Assembly: GCF_014841215.1 (NCBI RefSeq)
Contig: NZ_JACYTR010000007.1
Location: 62,001 to 126,000 of the forward strand
DNA length: 64,000 nt
Direction: 5' to 3'
From: Pseudomarimonas arenosa
Lineage (GTDB): Bacteria; Pseudomonadota; Gammaproteobacteria; Xanthomonadales; Xanthomonadaceae
Every line of letters starts with the position of its first letter. Position 1 is the stretch's first letter. The notes under the pieces were generated by a model that did no database searches, had not been told where the DNA came from, and saw only the letters and a list, made by a program, of their open reading frames with translations. Positions 16,906 to 26,729 of the stretch are shown here, piece by piece. A program made the position numbers and the translations under genes.

Positions 16906-18009
16906 TCAGCCCATGAACTTGCGGTGGGCGTGAATCGACATCACCACCCCAAAGCCGGCCAGCAGGGTCACCGCCGAGGTGCCGCCAAAGCTCAGCAACG
17001 GCATCGGCACGCCCACCACCGGCAGCAGACCAGACACCATGCCGCCATTGACCACCACATACACCGACAGGCTGAGTCCGATCGCACCGGCGGTCAGCCG
17101 CGACCAGGTCTCCCGCGCGTTGGCGGCAATCCACAGACAGCGACCTATGATGAACAGGTACAGAGCCAGCAGCGCGGCAACCCCGACCAGACCGAACTCC
17201 TCTGCGTAGACGGCGAGAATGAAGTCGGTAGTGTGCTCGGGCAGGAACTCCAGTCGCGACTGCGTTCCCTGCAGCCAGCCCTTGCCCCACAACCCTCCCG
17301 AACCCACCGCAATCTTCGATTGAATGATGTTCCAGCCAGCGCCGAGAGGGTCGGCTTCGGGATTGAGAAAGGTACGCAGTCGATCGCGCTGGTACTCACG
17401 AAGAAACAACCAACCGACCGGCGCCAATGACAGGCCTGCTGCGCTTAACAGCATGATTCGTTGCCAGTTGATGCCGGCCAGATAGATCACGAACACGCCG
17501 CTGGAGGCCACCAACAAGGCGGTTCCGAGGTCGGGCTGCAGCAGGATCAAGCCGGTCGGCAAACCAATGATCACGGCGGCCAGGGCCAGATCTCGCCAGG
17601 TCGGCGGCAACACCCGGCTATGGAGGAAGGCCGCCAGCGCCATCGGCACAGCGAGTTTCAGGAATTCGCTGGGCTGCACGAACACAACACCGAGATTGAG
17701 CCAGTGTCGACCGCTACGACCGGTGCCGAGCACGGGCACCAGGGCCAGCAGCAGCAACCCACCGGCAAAAATCCACGGCGCCCACAGACGCAACTGCAAC
17801 GGCGGTATGCGCGACAGCACCCATAGCGCTGCAAAGCCGACCGCAAAACGCAGCGCCTGGGAGATCACCAGGCCCGTATTGCCGCCAGCGGCGCTGTACA
17901 GATTGGTCAGGCTCAGCGCCATCAACAGCAGCAAGGCGCCGGCCAAGGGTAGATCGAGCCGCGGGGTGGCGAAGCGACGGATCAAACCGCCCAGAACAGA
18001 CAGATTCAT
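16906..18009 (-). CDS. rodA: Rod-shape-determining peptidoglycan glycosyltransferase RodA
   Basis: RodA is the SEDS-family polymerase of the elongasome and works with PBP2. The 367-residue protein has about ten hydrophobic helices; family motifs include LVPVLGTGRSGRHWLNLG, FVQPSEFLKLAVPM, LLQPDLGTALL, the large periplasmic loop with GWNIIQSKIAVGSGGLWGKG, and FLPEHTTDFILAV. The Asp of LQPDLGT and the Trp-Leu of HWLNL are conserved. Its start overlaps the mrdA stop by 4 nt, and it is the last gene of mreB-mreC-mreD-mrdA-rodA. It is convergent with the ATP-grasp gene, whose stop is only 8 bp away, and no hairpin terminator was seen. Confidence 0.96.
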   Translation of the reverse strand: MNLSVLGGLIRRFATPRLDLPLAGALLLLMALSLTNLYSAAGGNTGLVISQALRFAVGFAALWVLSRIPPLQLRLWAPWIFAGGLLLLALVPVLGTGRSGRHWLNLGVVFVQPSEFLKLAVPMALAAFLHSRVLPPTWRDLALAAVIIGLPTGLILLQPDLGTALLVASSGVFVIYLAGINWQRIMLLSAAGLSLAPVGWLFLREYQRDRLRTFLNPEADPLGAGWNIIQSKIAVGSGGLWGKGWLQGTQSRLEFLPEHTTDFILAVYAEEFGLVGVAALLALYLFIIGRCLWIAANARETWSRLTAGAIGLSLSVYVVVNGGMVSGLLPVVGVPMPLLSFGGTSAVTLLAGFGVVMSIHAHRKFMG

Positions 18010-19877
18010 CGACCGTCTCCGCCCAGCAGCCAGGCATCGAGTATCTTGCGTGCCACCGGCGCCGCGGCGCGCGAACCAGAGCCGCCACTTTCCACCACCA
18101 CCGCCAAGGCGATGGTCGGCGCATCGGCCGGCGCAAAACAGACAAACAGGGCACGGTGGCGCAGGTCGAAGGGCAACAGATCAAGATCGATCGCCTGATC
18201 GCCGACCCGACTGACTCGTTGGGCAGTGCCGGTCTTGCCGGCGATCAAGTAGCCGGCGTCCGCCGCTGATTCGCGTGCCGTGCCGGTAGGCGAATGCATC
18301 ACCGCCACCATGCCATCGATGACCGTCTGAACATTGGCCGATTGCAGCCCGAGATCGATCGGTGCCGGATGCGGCTCGTCAATCAGGGCAGCGTCGAATC
18401 CGCGCTGCGCTGCGTGAACCAGGCGCGGCTGGTATAGCTGTCCGCGCGAGGCCAGGGCGGCGGTGGCGCGGGCGAGCTGCAGCGGCGTGGCTACCCAGAA
18501 ACCCTGACCGATGCCGGCAATGACGGTTTCACCGGGGTACCACGGCTCGCCGCGGGTGGCCTGCTTCCAGCCGCGGGTTGGCAGGATGCCGACAGCTTCT
18601 CCGCTGAGATCGATACCGCTTGGCTCGCCAAAGCCAAAGCGGCCGATGAACCCCGACATCCGATCGATGCCGAGATCGACCGCCAGATCGAAGAAGTAGG
18701 TGTTGACCGACTGCGCCAGCGCTTCGCGCAGGTTGACCGTGCCGTGCCCACCCTTGCGCCAGTCGCGATACTCGCGCTGCTGGCCCGGCAAGCGATAGGC
18801 GCCACCGGAAAACACCGTGTCCCCGGGACGCCGAAGCCCGAGCTCGAGACCGGCCAGAGCCACGAATGGCTTGAGCGTGGAACCTGGCTCATAACCACCG
18901 AGTACGGCGCGATTGAACAATGGCCGCGAAGGCACCTGCAAGGCTGCGTAGTCCTTGCTGGCAATGCCATTGACAAACAGATTGGGGTCGAAGCTCGGCA
19001 GACTGACTAAAGCCAGCACTTCACCATCGCGTGGATCGATGGCTACGGCGGCCCCGTGCTGTTCGCCAAAAGCCGCCACCGCGGCAGCCTGCAGCTTGGC
19101 GTCGACGCTGAGATAAAGGTGTTCGCCGGAACCGGCCGGATTGCGCTTGAGCGTACGCAGCACGCGTCCTTCGGCATTCACCTCGACCTGCTCGAAACCG
19201 ACCTCGCCATGCAAGCGCTGTTCGTAGGCGCGCTCTACACCCAGCTTGCCGATGTGGGTGGTACCGGCGTAGCGGGTCGGGTCGAGGTTCTCCAGCTCGT
19301 CCTTGTCGATCCGGCCGACATAGCCAATGACATGGGCGAACAGATCCCCCCGAGGGTAACGCCGGGTTAAGTAGGGCACCGCCTCGACACCGGGAAAGCG
19401 ATGCCGATTGACGGCGAAGGCGGCCAGCTCAGCTTCGCTGAGCCGGAACCGCAGCGGCACCGGCTGGAAGCGCCGGTGCTGGCGGCGATTCTCAAGAAAG
19501 CGCTGACGCTCCTCTTCGCTGAGCGGAATCACCTGCGACAGCTGATCCAGCAGGTGGGGCAGGTCCTTGACCTGCTCCAGCACCACTTCCAGTCGGTACG
19601 CCGGCACGTTGTCAGCCAGCAGCTCACCATTGCGGTCATAGATCAGCCCGCGTGCCGGCACGATCGGATGCAGCTTTACCCGGTTGGCATCAGAGCGGGT
19701 CAGCAGTTCATCGTGCTGACTGATCTGCAACCAATAGAATCGCCCAGCCAGGATCAGCAGGGCCAGGGCGATCAGCAGCAGGGCAATCAGCGCGCGCGCC
19801 TGAAACAGGTTGCTTTCGGCAACAGTGTTCTTGATGCGTTTCTGCCGCCGTGGCCAGCGGCGGCGTTCAATCCGCAC
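18006..19877 (-). CDS. mrdA: Penicillin-binding protein 2 (peptidoglycan D,D-transpeptidase)
   Basis: PBP2 cross-links peptidoglycan along the cell cylinder. The 623-residue protein has a basic cytoplasmic tail, one membrane anchor (about residues 28-50), the class B dimerisation domain (PARGLIYDRNGELLADN at about 74-90) and the transpeptidase domain with the three active-site motifs: Ser333 in GSTLK, Ser390-Val-Asn392, and Lys548-Thr-Gly-Thr. It overlaps mreD by 11 nt at its start and rodA by 4 nt at its end, which indicates tight coupling within the elongasome operon. Confidence 0.96.
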   Translation of the reverse strand: MRIERRRWPRRQKRIKNTVAESNLFQARALIALLLIALALLILAGRFYWLQISQHDELLTRSDANRVKLHPIVPARGLIYDRNGELLADNVPAYRLEVVLEQVKDLPHLLDQLSQVIPLSEEERQRFLENRRQHRRFQPVPLRFRLSEAELAAFAVNRHRFPGVEAVPYLTRRYPRGDLFAHVIGYVGRIDKDELENLDPTRYAGTTHIGKLGVERAYEQRLHGEVGFEQVEVNAEGRVLRTLKRNPAGSGEHLYLSVDAKLQAAAVAAFGEQHGAAVAIDPRDGEVLALVSLPSFDPNLFVNGIASKDYAALQVPSRPLFNRAVLGGYEPGSTLKPFVALAGLELGLRRPGDTVFSGGAYRLPGQQREYRDWRKGGHGTVNLREALAQSVNTYFFDLAVDLGIDRMSGFIGRFGFGEPSGIDLSGEAVGILPTRGWKQATRGEPWYPGETVIAGIGQGFWVATPLQLARATAALASRGQLYQPRLVHAAQRGFDAALIDEPHPAPIDLGLQSANVQTVIDGMVAVMHSPTGTARESAADAGYLIAGKTGTAQRVSRVGDQAIDLDLLPFDLRHRALFVCFAPADAPTIALAVVVESGGSGSRAAAPVARKILDAWLLGGDGR

Positions 19878-20358
19878 GGCGCCGCCCGCGCAGCAATAGC
19901 TGATCCAACAACAGGAACACCCATGGCCAGATCAGGGCACCAATCAGGGGAGCGATCCAGAAGCTCGCCGGCGGCACCCCCTCGCCGCTGAGCAGGCGAA
20001 TGGCCAGGGTCACCACACGGTCGTTCAGCAGCAGAAGTCCGACCGCCAGGGCTTGCTGCGACAGCGGGAAAAACCGCAGTCGCGGCCGAAATCGCAGCAC
20101 CAGGAACAGGATTACGCAGAGCCTGAGGGCCTGCTCGCCGAGCAAGCTGCCGTACAGCACATCGGCCAGTACTCCGATCAGGAACACCCGGCCAAAGCCG
20201 AGCTGAGACGGGGCTTCCAGCACCCAGAAGATCAGCACCAAGGCAAGCCAGTACGGTCGCGCCGCCAGCAACACGTCGGGCAGCGGTAGCAATGCAAGAA
20301 AGCCGGCCGCCAGCAGGCTGCCATACAACAGCGCGGCACTGACCTTCAAGCGACTCAC
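19867..20358 (-). CDS. mreD: Rod shape-determining protein MreD
   Basis: MreD is an integral membrane component of the elongasome. The 163-residue product is almost entirely hydrophobic with five to six predicted helices, and carries the family segments RPYWLALVLIFWVLEAPSQL and GFGRVFLIGVLADVLYGSLLGEQAL, of which RPxWLxLVLxFW and GxxxGxxxDVLxGxLLGxxAL are typical. It overlaps mreC by 4 nt and mrdA by 11 nt. Its identity is secured by this position between mreC and mrdA. Confidence 0.94.
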   Translation of the reverse strand: MSRLKVSAALLYGSLLAAGFLALLPLPDVLLAARPYWLALVLIFWVLEAPSQLGFGRVFLIGVLADVLYGSLLGEQALRLCVILFLVLRFRPRLRFFPLSQQALAVGLLLLNDRVVTLAIRLLSGEGVPPASFWIAPLIGALIWPWVFLLLDQLLLRGRRRAD

Positions 20359-21251
20359 GGCGCCCCTCCAGAAGCCAGCTCGCGCGGCGGCCCAACCTCG
20401 CCCTCTCCTGCTGGCTCAACCCATACCAGCAGCAATTGCAGGCCCCGATCCAAGGCAGCCGTGGGCTTGGCATCAGCGACCAGGAACAGGCGCGTCTCGT
20501 CGGCCTGAATATCACTGATCTCGGCCACCGGCAGTCCGGCGGGGAAGCGGCCGCCCAGGCCCGAGGTAATCAGTTCATCGCCGACCTGGATATCGGCACT
20601 TTGCGGAATATTCGGCACACTGAGCCGATCGAGCTGGCCAACGCCATAGGCCACCGTGCGCACTCCAGACCGTCGAACCTGCACCGGAATGGCATGCGAG
20701 GGATCAGAAATCAGCATCACCGTCGAGCGCAGTGGCCCGACATCGATCACCTGGCCGTAGACACCGCCGCCATCGATCAGGGCGGTGCCGGCACGCAACC
20801 CATCGCGCTGCCCGAGCTCGATCACGGCGCGATGGCGGAATGGGTCGACCTCGAAATCGGCCAGCGGCGCCAGCCGCACCCGCAACACCAAGCCCTGGGT
20901 GCCGCCCAGCAACTGGCGCAGATCACGGTTCTCCTGCTGTACCTGCTGCAGGCGCGCCAGCCTCGCCTCGGCCACCAGTAGTTCCTCGCGCAGACGGTTG
21001 CGCTGAGTAATCAGAGAATCGCGCTCACCAGCGTAGTCGAACAACCAGCGGGTGCCGCGCCCGGGCAAAGCAGCCAATTGGTACAGCGGCTCCATGGCCA
21101 GGCCGACGTAATCACGCACCTTGCCCAACCAGTCGCCCCGATAGTCCGACACCATCAGGCCGATCGCCAGCAGCAGATAGCCGAGCAAACGCGCAGTACC
21201 GGCGCCGGCATCGGAAAACAGCGGCGGTGCCGGGGAACTACTCGCCGGCAT
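20355..21251 (-). CDS. mreC: Rod shape-determining protein MreC
   Basis: MreC is the bitopic periplasmic scaffold of the elongasome and binds PBP2. The 298-residue protein has one membrane helix (about residues 20-36), a coiled coil (about 75-115, with RNRLREELLVAEARLARLQQ) and the double beta-barrel domain (about 120-285) with GLRAGTALIDGGGVYGQVID and DELITSGLGGRFPAGLPVAE. The start used is the ATG at 21251, 84 bp after mreB; the first 18 residues are Ser/Pro-rich and may be partly non-conserved. It overlaps mreD by 4 nt. Confidence 0.95.
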   Translation of the reverse strand: MPASSSPAPPLFSDAGAGTARLLGYLLLAIGLMVSDYRGDWLGKVRDYVGLAMEPLYQLAALPGRGTRWLFDYAGERDSLITQRNRLREELLVAEARLARLQQVQQENRDLRQLLGGTQGLVLRVRLAPLADFEVDPFRHRAVIELGQRDGLRAGTALIDGGGVYGQVIDVGPLRSTVMLISDPSHAIPVQVRRSGVRTVAYGVGQLDRLSVPNIPQSADIQVGDELITSGLGGRFPAGLPVAEISDIQADETRLFLVADAKPTAALDRGLQLLLVWVEPAGEGEVGPPRELASGGAP

Positions 21252-21335
21252 GGCTGGCCGACGCCGGAAGCTCAGCGTGGTCTCGCGGCCTGGTGATAGG
21301 GTCCGGCACGTTCACAGCCGCTCTCCAGCGACGAC

Positions 21336-22609
<1,274 letters not shown>

Positions 22610-23545
22610 ATGTCTACTTTGATCTGCGGCTCGCTGGCCTATGACACCATCATGGTGTTTCAGGACCGATTCAAGAACCATATCCTGCCGGACAAAGTGC
22701 ATATCTTGAATGTGGCTTTCCTTGTGCCGCGGATGCGTCGCGAATTCGGCGGCGTAGCTGGCAATATCGCCTACAACCTGAAGCTGCTGGGCGGCGATCC
22801 GCTGCCGATGGCCACCGTCGGCCAGGACTTCGGCCCGTATCGCGAGCATTTCGACGCCTGCGGGATCAGTCTCAAGCACGTCAAAACGATCGATGAGTTG
22901 TTCACCGCCCAGGCCTTCATCACCACCGATCTCGACGACAACCAGATTACCGCCTTTCATCCGGGCGCCATGATGCGCTCGCACGAGAACCACCCCAAGG
23001 ACGTGGCCAATATCGACTTCGCCATTGTCGGGCCGGATGGCCGCGACGCCATGCTGCAGAACGCCAGTGAACTGGCCGAACTCGGCGTGCCGTTCATCTT
23101 TGATCCCGGCCAGGCCATGCCCTTGTTCAACGGTGAGGAGTTCCGTCATTTCATTGAACAGGCGACCTATGTGACGGTGAATGACTACGAGTCGAACCTG
23201 CTCAGCGAGCGCACTGGCTGGAATGAAGAGCAGATTGCCAGTCGGGTGAAGGCCTATATCATCACCCGTGGGCCGAAAGGCTCGGTCATGCTGAGCCAGG
23301 GCGAGCGCATCGAAGTGCCACCGGCGACCCCAACCCGCGTGGTCGATCCCACCGGTTGCGGCGATGCCTATCGGGCCGGACTGATCTTCGGCCTGTCCCA
23401 GGGCTACGATCTGGCCACCGCTGGCCGCGTGGCGTCGCTGATGGGTGCGTTGAAGATCGAGCACCACGGCACGCAGAACCAGCGCTTCGATTACGGCGAG
23501 TTCGCCCAACAGTTCAAACAACAGTTTGGCAGCGCACTGGGCTGA
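22610..23545 (+). CDS. PfkB-family sugar/nucleoside kinase, adenosine-kinase-like
   Basis: A 311-residue ribokinase-fold kinase. The N-terminal GSLAYDTIMVF strand, the substrate-binding GGVAGNIAYNLKLLGG motif (PfkB signature 1 type), NDYESNLLSERTG in the middle, and the C-terminal signature VVDPTGCGDAYRAGLIFGLS with the catalytic Asp (second D of DPTGCGD) are all present. This subgroup in proteobacteria is usually annotated as adenosine kinase or carbohydrate kinase; the phosphate acceptor cannot be settled from sequence. AGGAG precedes the ATG. queD follows after 45 bp on the same strand. Confidence 0.88.
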   Translation: MSTLICGSLAYDTIMVFQDRFKNHILPDKVHILNVAFLVPRMRREFGGVAGNIAYNLKLLGGDPLPMATVGQDFGPYREHFDACGISLKHVKTIDELFTAQAFITTDLDDNQITAFHPGAMMRSHENHPKDVANIDFAIVGPDGRDAMLQNASELAELGVPFIFDPGQAMPLFNGEEFRHFIEQATYVTVNDYESNLLSERTGWNEEQIASRVKAYIITRGPKGSVMLSQGERIEVPPATPTRVVDPTGCGDAYRAGLIFGLSQGYDLATAGRVASLMGALKIEHHGTQNQRFDYGEFAQQFKQQFGSALG

Positions 23546-23590
23546 TCGGCCCAGCGAACGCCCACCGCACTCTTACGGCAGGAGTCAGGC

Positions 23591-23947
23591 ATGCGACTGT
23601 TCAAAGCCTTCACACTGGAAGCGGCACATCGGCTGCCCAATGTGCCGGCAGGCCACAAGTGCGCACGCCTGCACGGCCACTCCTTTCGCGTTGAAGTCCA
23701 CGTCGAGGGCGAGGTCGATCCGCACACAGGCTGGGTGATCGACTTCGCGGAGATCAAGGCGGCCTTCCAGCCGCTGTACGATCAGCTCGATCACCGTTAC
23801 CTAAATGACATCGAAGGCCTGGATAATCCAACCAGCGAACGTCTGGCGGAATGGATCTGGGCGGCATTGAAGCCTCGCCTGCCCCTGCTCGCCGAGGTGG
23901 TGGTACACGAGACCTGCACCTCGGGCTGTCGCTACCAGGGGCCGTAA
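23591..23947 (+). CDS. queD: 6-carboxy-5,6,7,8-tetrahydropterin synthase
   Basis: QueD converts dihydroneopterin triphosphate to carboxytetrahydropterin, the first dedicated step toward preQ0 and the tRNA base queuosine. The 118-residue protein has the zinc-binding histidines His13 (EAAHRLP), His28 and His30 (RLHGHS), the catalytic Cys24 (GHKCARL), the helix with [22 protein letters not shown] and the C-terminal [13 protein letters not shown], whose Glu binds the pterin. AGGAG lies 9 bases before the ATG. It follows the PfkB kinase closely and may be co-transcribed. Confidence 0.95.
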   Translation: MRLFKAFTLEAAHRLPNVPAGHKCARLHGHSFRVEVHVEGEVDPHTGWVIDFAEIKAAFQPLYDQLDHRYLNDIEGLDNPTSERLAEWIWAALKPRLPLLAEVVVHETCTSGCRYQGP

Positions 23948-23997
23948 CTCCATGAAATAAGAGAGATTCCTCCGCTCGTCGGCGCGCGCTTGAATTT

Positions 23998-24028
23998 TGT
24001 TGCAGTGCAACATAGGTATTGCTACAGT
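23998..24028 (+). promoter_or_regulatory. Phasin gene promoter with overlapping perfect palindrome
   Basis: A -35-like TTGCAG (24000-24005), 17-bp spacer and -10-like TACAGT (24023-24028) precede the phasin gene. The -35 is embedded in TGTTGCAGTGCAACA (23998-24012), a perfect palindrome of two TGTTGCA half-sites around one base. TGC-rich operators of this kind are bound by the PHA-responsive repressor PhaR in other bacteria. That this is a PhaR site is inference. Confidence 0.5.
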
Positions 24029-24088
24029 GCCGCCACACAGTCAGTCATTCGCATGCCTGACCCACATGTCTCTAGAGGAGGGACCATC

Positions 24089-24472
24089 ATGTTCGAGAAC
24101 TTCAATCAGCCGGTGATCAATCTTGGTAAGCAGTTCGCCGATTCGGCGCTCAAGGCCCAGCAGCTGGCCCTGAACAACTTCGAGCAGGTCGCCAACCTGC
24201 AGCTGAAGGCGCTGGAAACCCGCGTCAACGCCACCTTCGAATTCCTCGGCGAAGCCGCCGAAGTGCGTGATTTCGACGGCGTCAAGGCGATCTGGCCGAA
24301 GGGCTTCGCCCTGGTCAAGGAGTCGGGCGAGCAACTGTTTGCCACCAGCCAGGAAGCTATGGGCCACACCGTCAAGACCAGCGAGGCGATCAGCCAGCTG
24401 ATCAAGACCCAGGTCGAAACCGCCAACGACAGCATCGTCAAGCCGGCGACCAAGGCCAAGGCCGCGAAGTAA
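24089..24472 (+). CDS. Phasin family protein
   Basis: Phasins coat polyhydroxyalkanoate granules; some members serve other stress or surface functions. The 127-residue protein starts MFENFNQPVINLGKQFADSA behind a strong GAGGAGG ribosome-binding site, is nearly all amphipathic helix, and contains the phasin repeat pattern NLQLKALETRVNATFEFLGEAA. It ends in an Ala/Lys tail (KPATKAKAAK) like many PHA-binding phasins. It has its own promoter and terminator. No PHA synthase or depolymerase gene is in the window, so a role in PHA storage is plausible but unproven here. Confidence 0.85.
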   Translation: MFENFNQPVINLGKQFADSALKAQQLALNNFEQVANLQLKALETRVNATFEFLGEAAEVRDFDGVKAIWPKGFALVKESGEQLFATSQEAMGHTVKTSEAISQLIKTQVETANDSIVKPATKAKAAK

Positions 24473-24498
24473 GCCCAGGCTTGCCAGCTGCCAACGAA

Positions 24499-24528
24499 AC
24501 GGCCCGCTCAGCGGGCCGTATTTGTTTG
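24499..24528 (+). terminator. Rho-independent terminator after the phasin gene
   Basis: ACGGCCCGCT and AGCGGGCCGT form a 10-bp inverted repeat (24499-24519) centred on one base, followed by ATTTGTTTG. It lies 26 bp after the phasin stop. Confidence 0.85.
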
Positions 24529-24613
24529 TGCCGTGATCATCGGCCGGCGACCATGACTGCGCACGACACCTGACCGCCGCCCGGCTTTGCCGCGGCTTTG
24601 GGCAATGGTTCGC

Positions 24614-24982
24614 TTAGACGAAGAACAAGGCCACGGCACAGCCCAGTGCGGCCAGCCAGACCAGACTTCGTGGCGTCGCCCAGTCGGCCATGTAGCAAAC
24701 GCCGTACAGCAGGCGCAGCAGCACGAAGGCCAAGGCCAGGTAGCCGATGCGCTCGACCTCAGCCTGGCGCCAGAGGGCGAACAGCACGGCCGTCGCGAAC
24801 AAAGGAAATGCTTCGAAACTGTTCAGATGCGCGCTGTGCGCGCGATGCGAGCGGCCGTCCTGCTTGGACAACCAACCGCGCGGATCGCGGTTGTTATAGC
24901 GCGGCGCGGAGAACTTCGCGACCACCACGAACAGATACGGCATCAAGCCCGCTGTCAACAGACACGCCACGATCAGTGTCAC
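24614..24982 (-). CDS. MAPEG family membrane protein
   Basis: A 122-residue, four-helix membrane protein of the MAPEG superfamily (membrane-associated proteins in eicosanoid and glutathione metabolism). Typical features are the loop with RYNNRDPRGWLSKQDGRSHRAHSAHLNSFEAFPLF, of which R-A-x-x-A-x-x-N-x-x-E-x-F/x-P is the family signature, and ALAFVLLRLLYGVCYMADW further on. The GTG at 24982 with AGGGGGA upstream is the best start. Bacterial members may bind glutathione, but no activity can be assigned. It lies 47 bp after the STAS gene on the same strand. Confidence 0.82.
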   Translation of the reverse strand: MTLIVACLLTAGLMPYLFVVVAKFSAPRYNNRDPRGWLSKQDGRSHRAHSAHLNSFEAFPLFATAVLFALWRQAEVERIGYLALAFVLLRLLYGVCYMADWATPRSLVWLAALGCAVALFFV

Positions 24983-25029
24983 AACGCTTCCCCCTGGAAT
25001 CGCGCCCAATCAGCGGGCAGCCGATGAAA

Positions 25030-25665
25030 CTACTTGCGACCGAACAAGCGTTGCCAAAAGGAGCGCTTCTTGACCGGCGCTGGCGCCGGCTTGGCCGCCT
25101 TGCCCGCTGCTGAGCCAGCGGCGATATCGCCCGCCGACACCCGCCGCATCACCTGGGTGCCCTGTGCTATGGCCCGGGCGGCACGCGGGGCGTGTTGCTT
25201 GCCAGCCAGCAGATCAAACGCCAGTTCAGCCAGCTTCACCTCGGCCGGGGTTGCCGCCTGCTCCGCCACCGGCTCGATCTTCAGCAACTCCATCATCAGC
25301 TTGGCGTAGTTCTCCCCACCCGAGGCGGGGTGATTGTCCAGCGCAGCGGCGCGGCTCGGAAACATGGTCAGCAGTACGGCCACTCCGGCAGCATCGAGAA
25401 TCTGTCGCACGGTTGGCTGCACGCCGGCCAGGCGCAGGCTGGTACTGGGCGTGTTGAGCGACTTCGACAGCGAGGCCAAGGTACGTACGCCCGCGTTGCT
25501 GATATAGCCGAGCTCGCTAAGGTCAAGCACGATATGCCGCTCACCGCCGGCCACCGACTCCTGGGCGAACAGTTCGAAGTCCGGCGCGCTCTCGTTGTCG
25601 AGCCGTCCGGAGATGGCGGCGATCAGAATGCCGCCGACACGATCTCGCAGGATGTCTAATGCCAT
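25030..25665 (-). CDS. STAS-domain protein with basic C-terminal tail
   Basis: A 211-residue protein whose first ~105 residues form a STAS domain like that of anti-sigma-factor antagonists: MALDILRDRVGGILIAAISG, then HIVLDLSELGYISNAGVRTL and LRLAGVQPTVRQILDAAG. In classical antagonists a Ser in this loop (DSSG/ISSAG) is phosphorylated; here the aligned residue looks like Asn (ISNAG), so phospho-switching may be absent. The C-terminal half has a helical segment (LLKIEPVAEQ...) and a basic Ala/Lys/Pro tail ending SFWQRLFGRK, a possible membrane-binding amphipathic end. It follows the FHA gene by 5 bp as the third gene of the signalling set. Confidence 0.82.
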   Translation of the reverse strand: MALDILRDRVGGILIAAISGRLDNESAPDFELFAQESVAGGERHIVLDLSELGYISNAGVRTLASLSKSLNTPSTSLRLAGVQPTVRQILDAAGVAVLLTMFPSRAAALDNHPASGGENYAKLMMELLKIEPVAEQAATPAEVKLAELAFDLLAGKQHAPRAARAIAQGTQVMRRVSAGDIAAGSAAGKAAKPAPAPVKKRSFWQRLFGRK

Positions 25666-25670
25666 AGCGC

Positions 25671-26729
25671 TCAGCCTTCGCGAAAGGTGAATCGCGCCGG
25701 GCCAATCTCCAGCACGTCGTCGTGGCGCATTAGGTGCTGTTCCACCACCACGCCATTGATGCGCACGCCACCCCCCAGATCACTGACCGTGTAGCCGGCC
25801 ATGCTGACGCGGATTTCGGCGTGTTTGGACGCGGCACCGGCGACCCGTACGTCGCAGTCCTCGCCAGAACCGATGCTGACGGGCTTCAAACCCACCGTGT
25901 GGGTCAACTTACCGGCCTCGGGGTTCTGCGGCACCAAGCGAGCGCCACGGATGATCACCGTCTGGTCGGCACGCGGTGGCGTGACACCACCATTGCTGCC
26001 TTTCAGCACCCGCATGGCCTGTGTGGCCCCCGGATCACCTGCTGCGGGTATCGCCGGCGCTGGCGGCGGCGTCGGCGCTGACGGCGGGGGCGGGATAGTG
26101 GCATTGGGATCGGCCAACTGCTCGGGCTTCAGCGTCTTCAGCTGCACCGTGGCCTCCTCGCTCGGCGTCTGGGCCGGAGGCGGCTGGGTCGATGCGGGAT
26201 CAACCGTCGGGTTGGACAGCGGCGTGGCGGGCTCGGCCTTGTTGCCGGCCGCGACCTTGCTGTTCAGCTCCTCTTCTGAGCGAAACGCGGCGACAAAGCG
26301 CTCACGCAGGCCCTGCGCCTGTTCGCGCACGTCTGCCTTGGCCTGCACGCGCTGGTCGATTTCGGCGATGCGTCGGTCAAATTCTTCCTGGTCGAACTCG
26401 CCGAGGGTGTGCCGAAACTCCACTTCCTCTCGATCCAGTGTGGCCGCCTCATGATCGGCCTCCGAGCGCGACAACAGGGCGAACAGCTTGGCGTACTCCT
26501 GCCGCGCCTTGTCCTTCAGCGGAGCGGCATCCTTGTCCAATTGCTTGCGTTTGCTTTCGTAGTCGCCCTTAACCCGTTGATAGACCGCCTGGGCAACGCT
26601 CTCCTTCTTTTCTTCCATCGCCTTCAAGCGATCATCGAGCGTTTCCACTTCCTGTTTCAGCCGGGTCAGCTCATCGAGCACCGAGGTGTCGATGGCGGCA
26701 AGCTCTTCACTGATGGCAGTCTCGCTCAT
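25671..26729 (-). CDS. Coiled-coil protein with C-terminal FHA domain
   Basis: A 352-residue protein in three parts: a charged coiled coil (about residues 10-160, starting VLDELTRLKQEVETLDDRLK), a Pro/Thr/Ala-rich linker (about 165-245), and an FHA domain (about 265-350). FHA domains bind phosphothreonine; the usual Gly-Arg of the binding site is Gly-Ser here (VSIGSGEDCDV), while the Ser-Lys-His (ASKHAEI) and the Asn (VRINGVVV) are kept. Binding may therefore differ from the standard mode. The linker has several Thr residues in polar context that could be kinase targets. It overlaps the cNMP-FHA gene by 4 nt and is 5 bp from the STAS gene. Confidence 0.85.
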   Translation of the reverse strand: MSETAISEELAAIDTSVLDELTRLKQEVETLDDRLKAMEEKKESVAQAVYQRVKGDYESKRKQLDKDAAPLKDKARQEYAKLFALLSRSEADHEAATLDREEVEFRHTLGEFDQEEFDRRIAEIDQRVQAKADVREQAQGLRERFVAAFRSEEELNSKVAAGNKAEPATPLSNPTVDPASTQPPPAQTPSEEATVQLKTLKPEQLADPNATIPPPPSAPTPPPAPAIPAAGDPGATQAMRVLKGSNGGVTPPRADQTVIIRGARLVPQNPEAGKLTHTVGLKPVSIGSGEDCDVRVAGAASKHAEIRVSMAGYTVSDLGGGVRINGVVVEQHLMRHDDVLEIGPARFTFREG

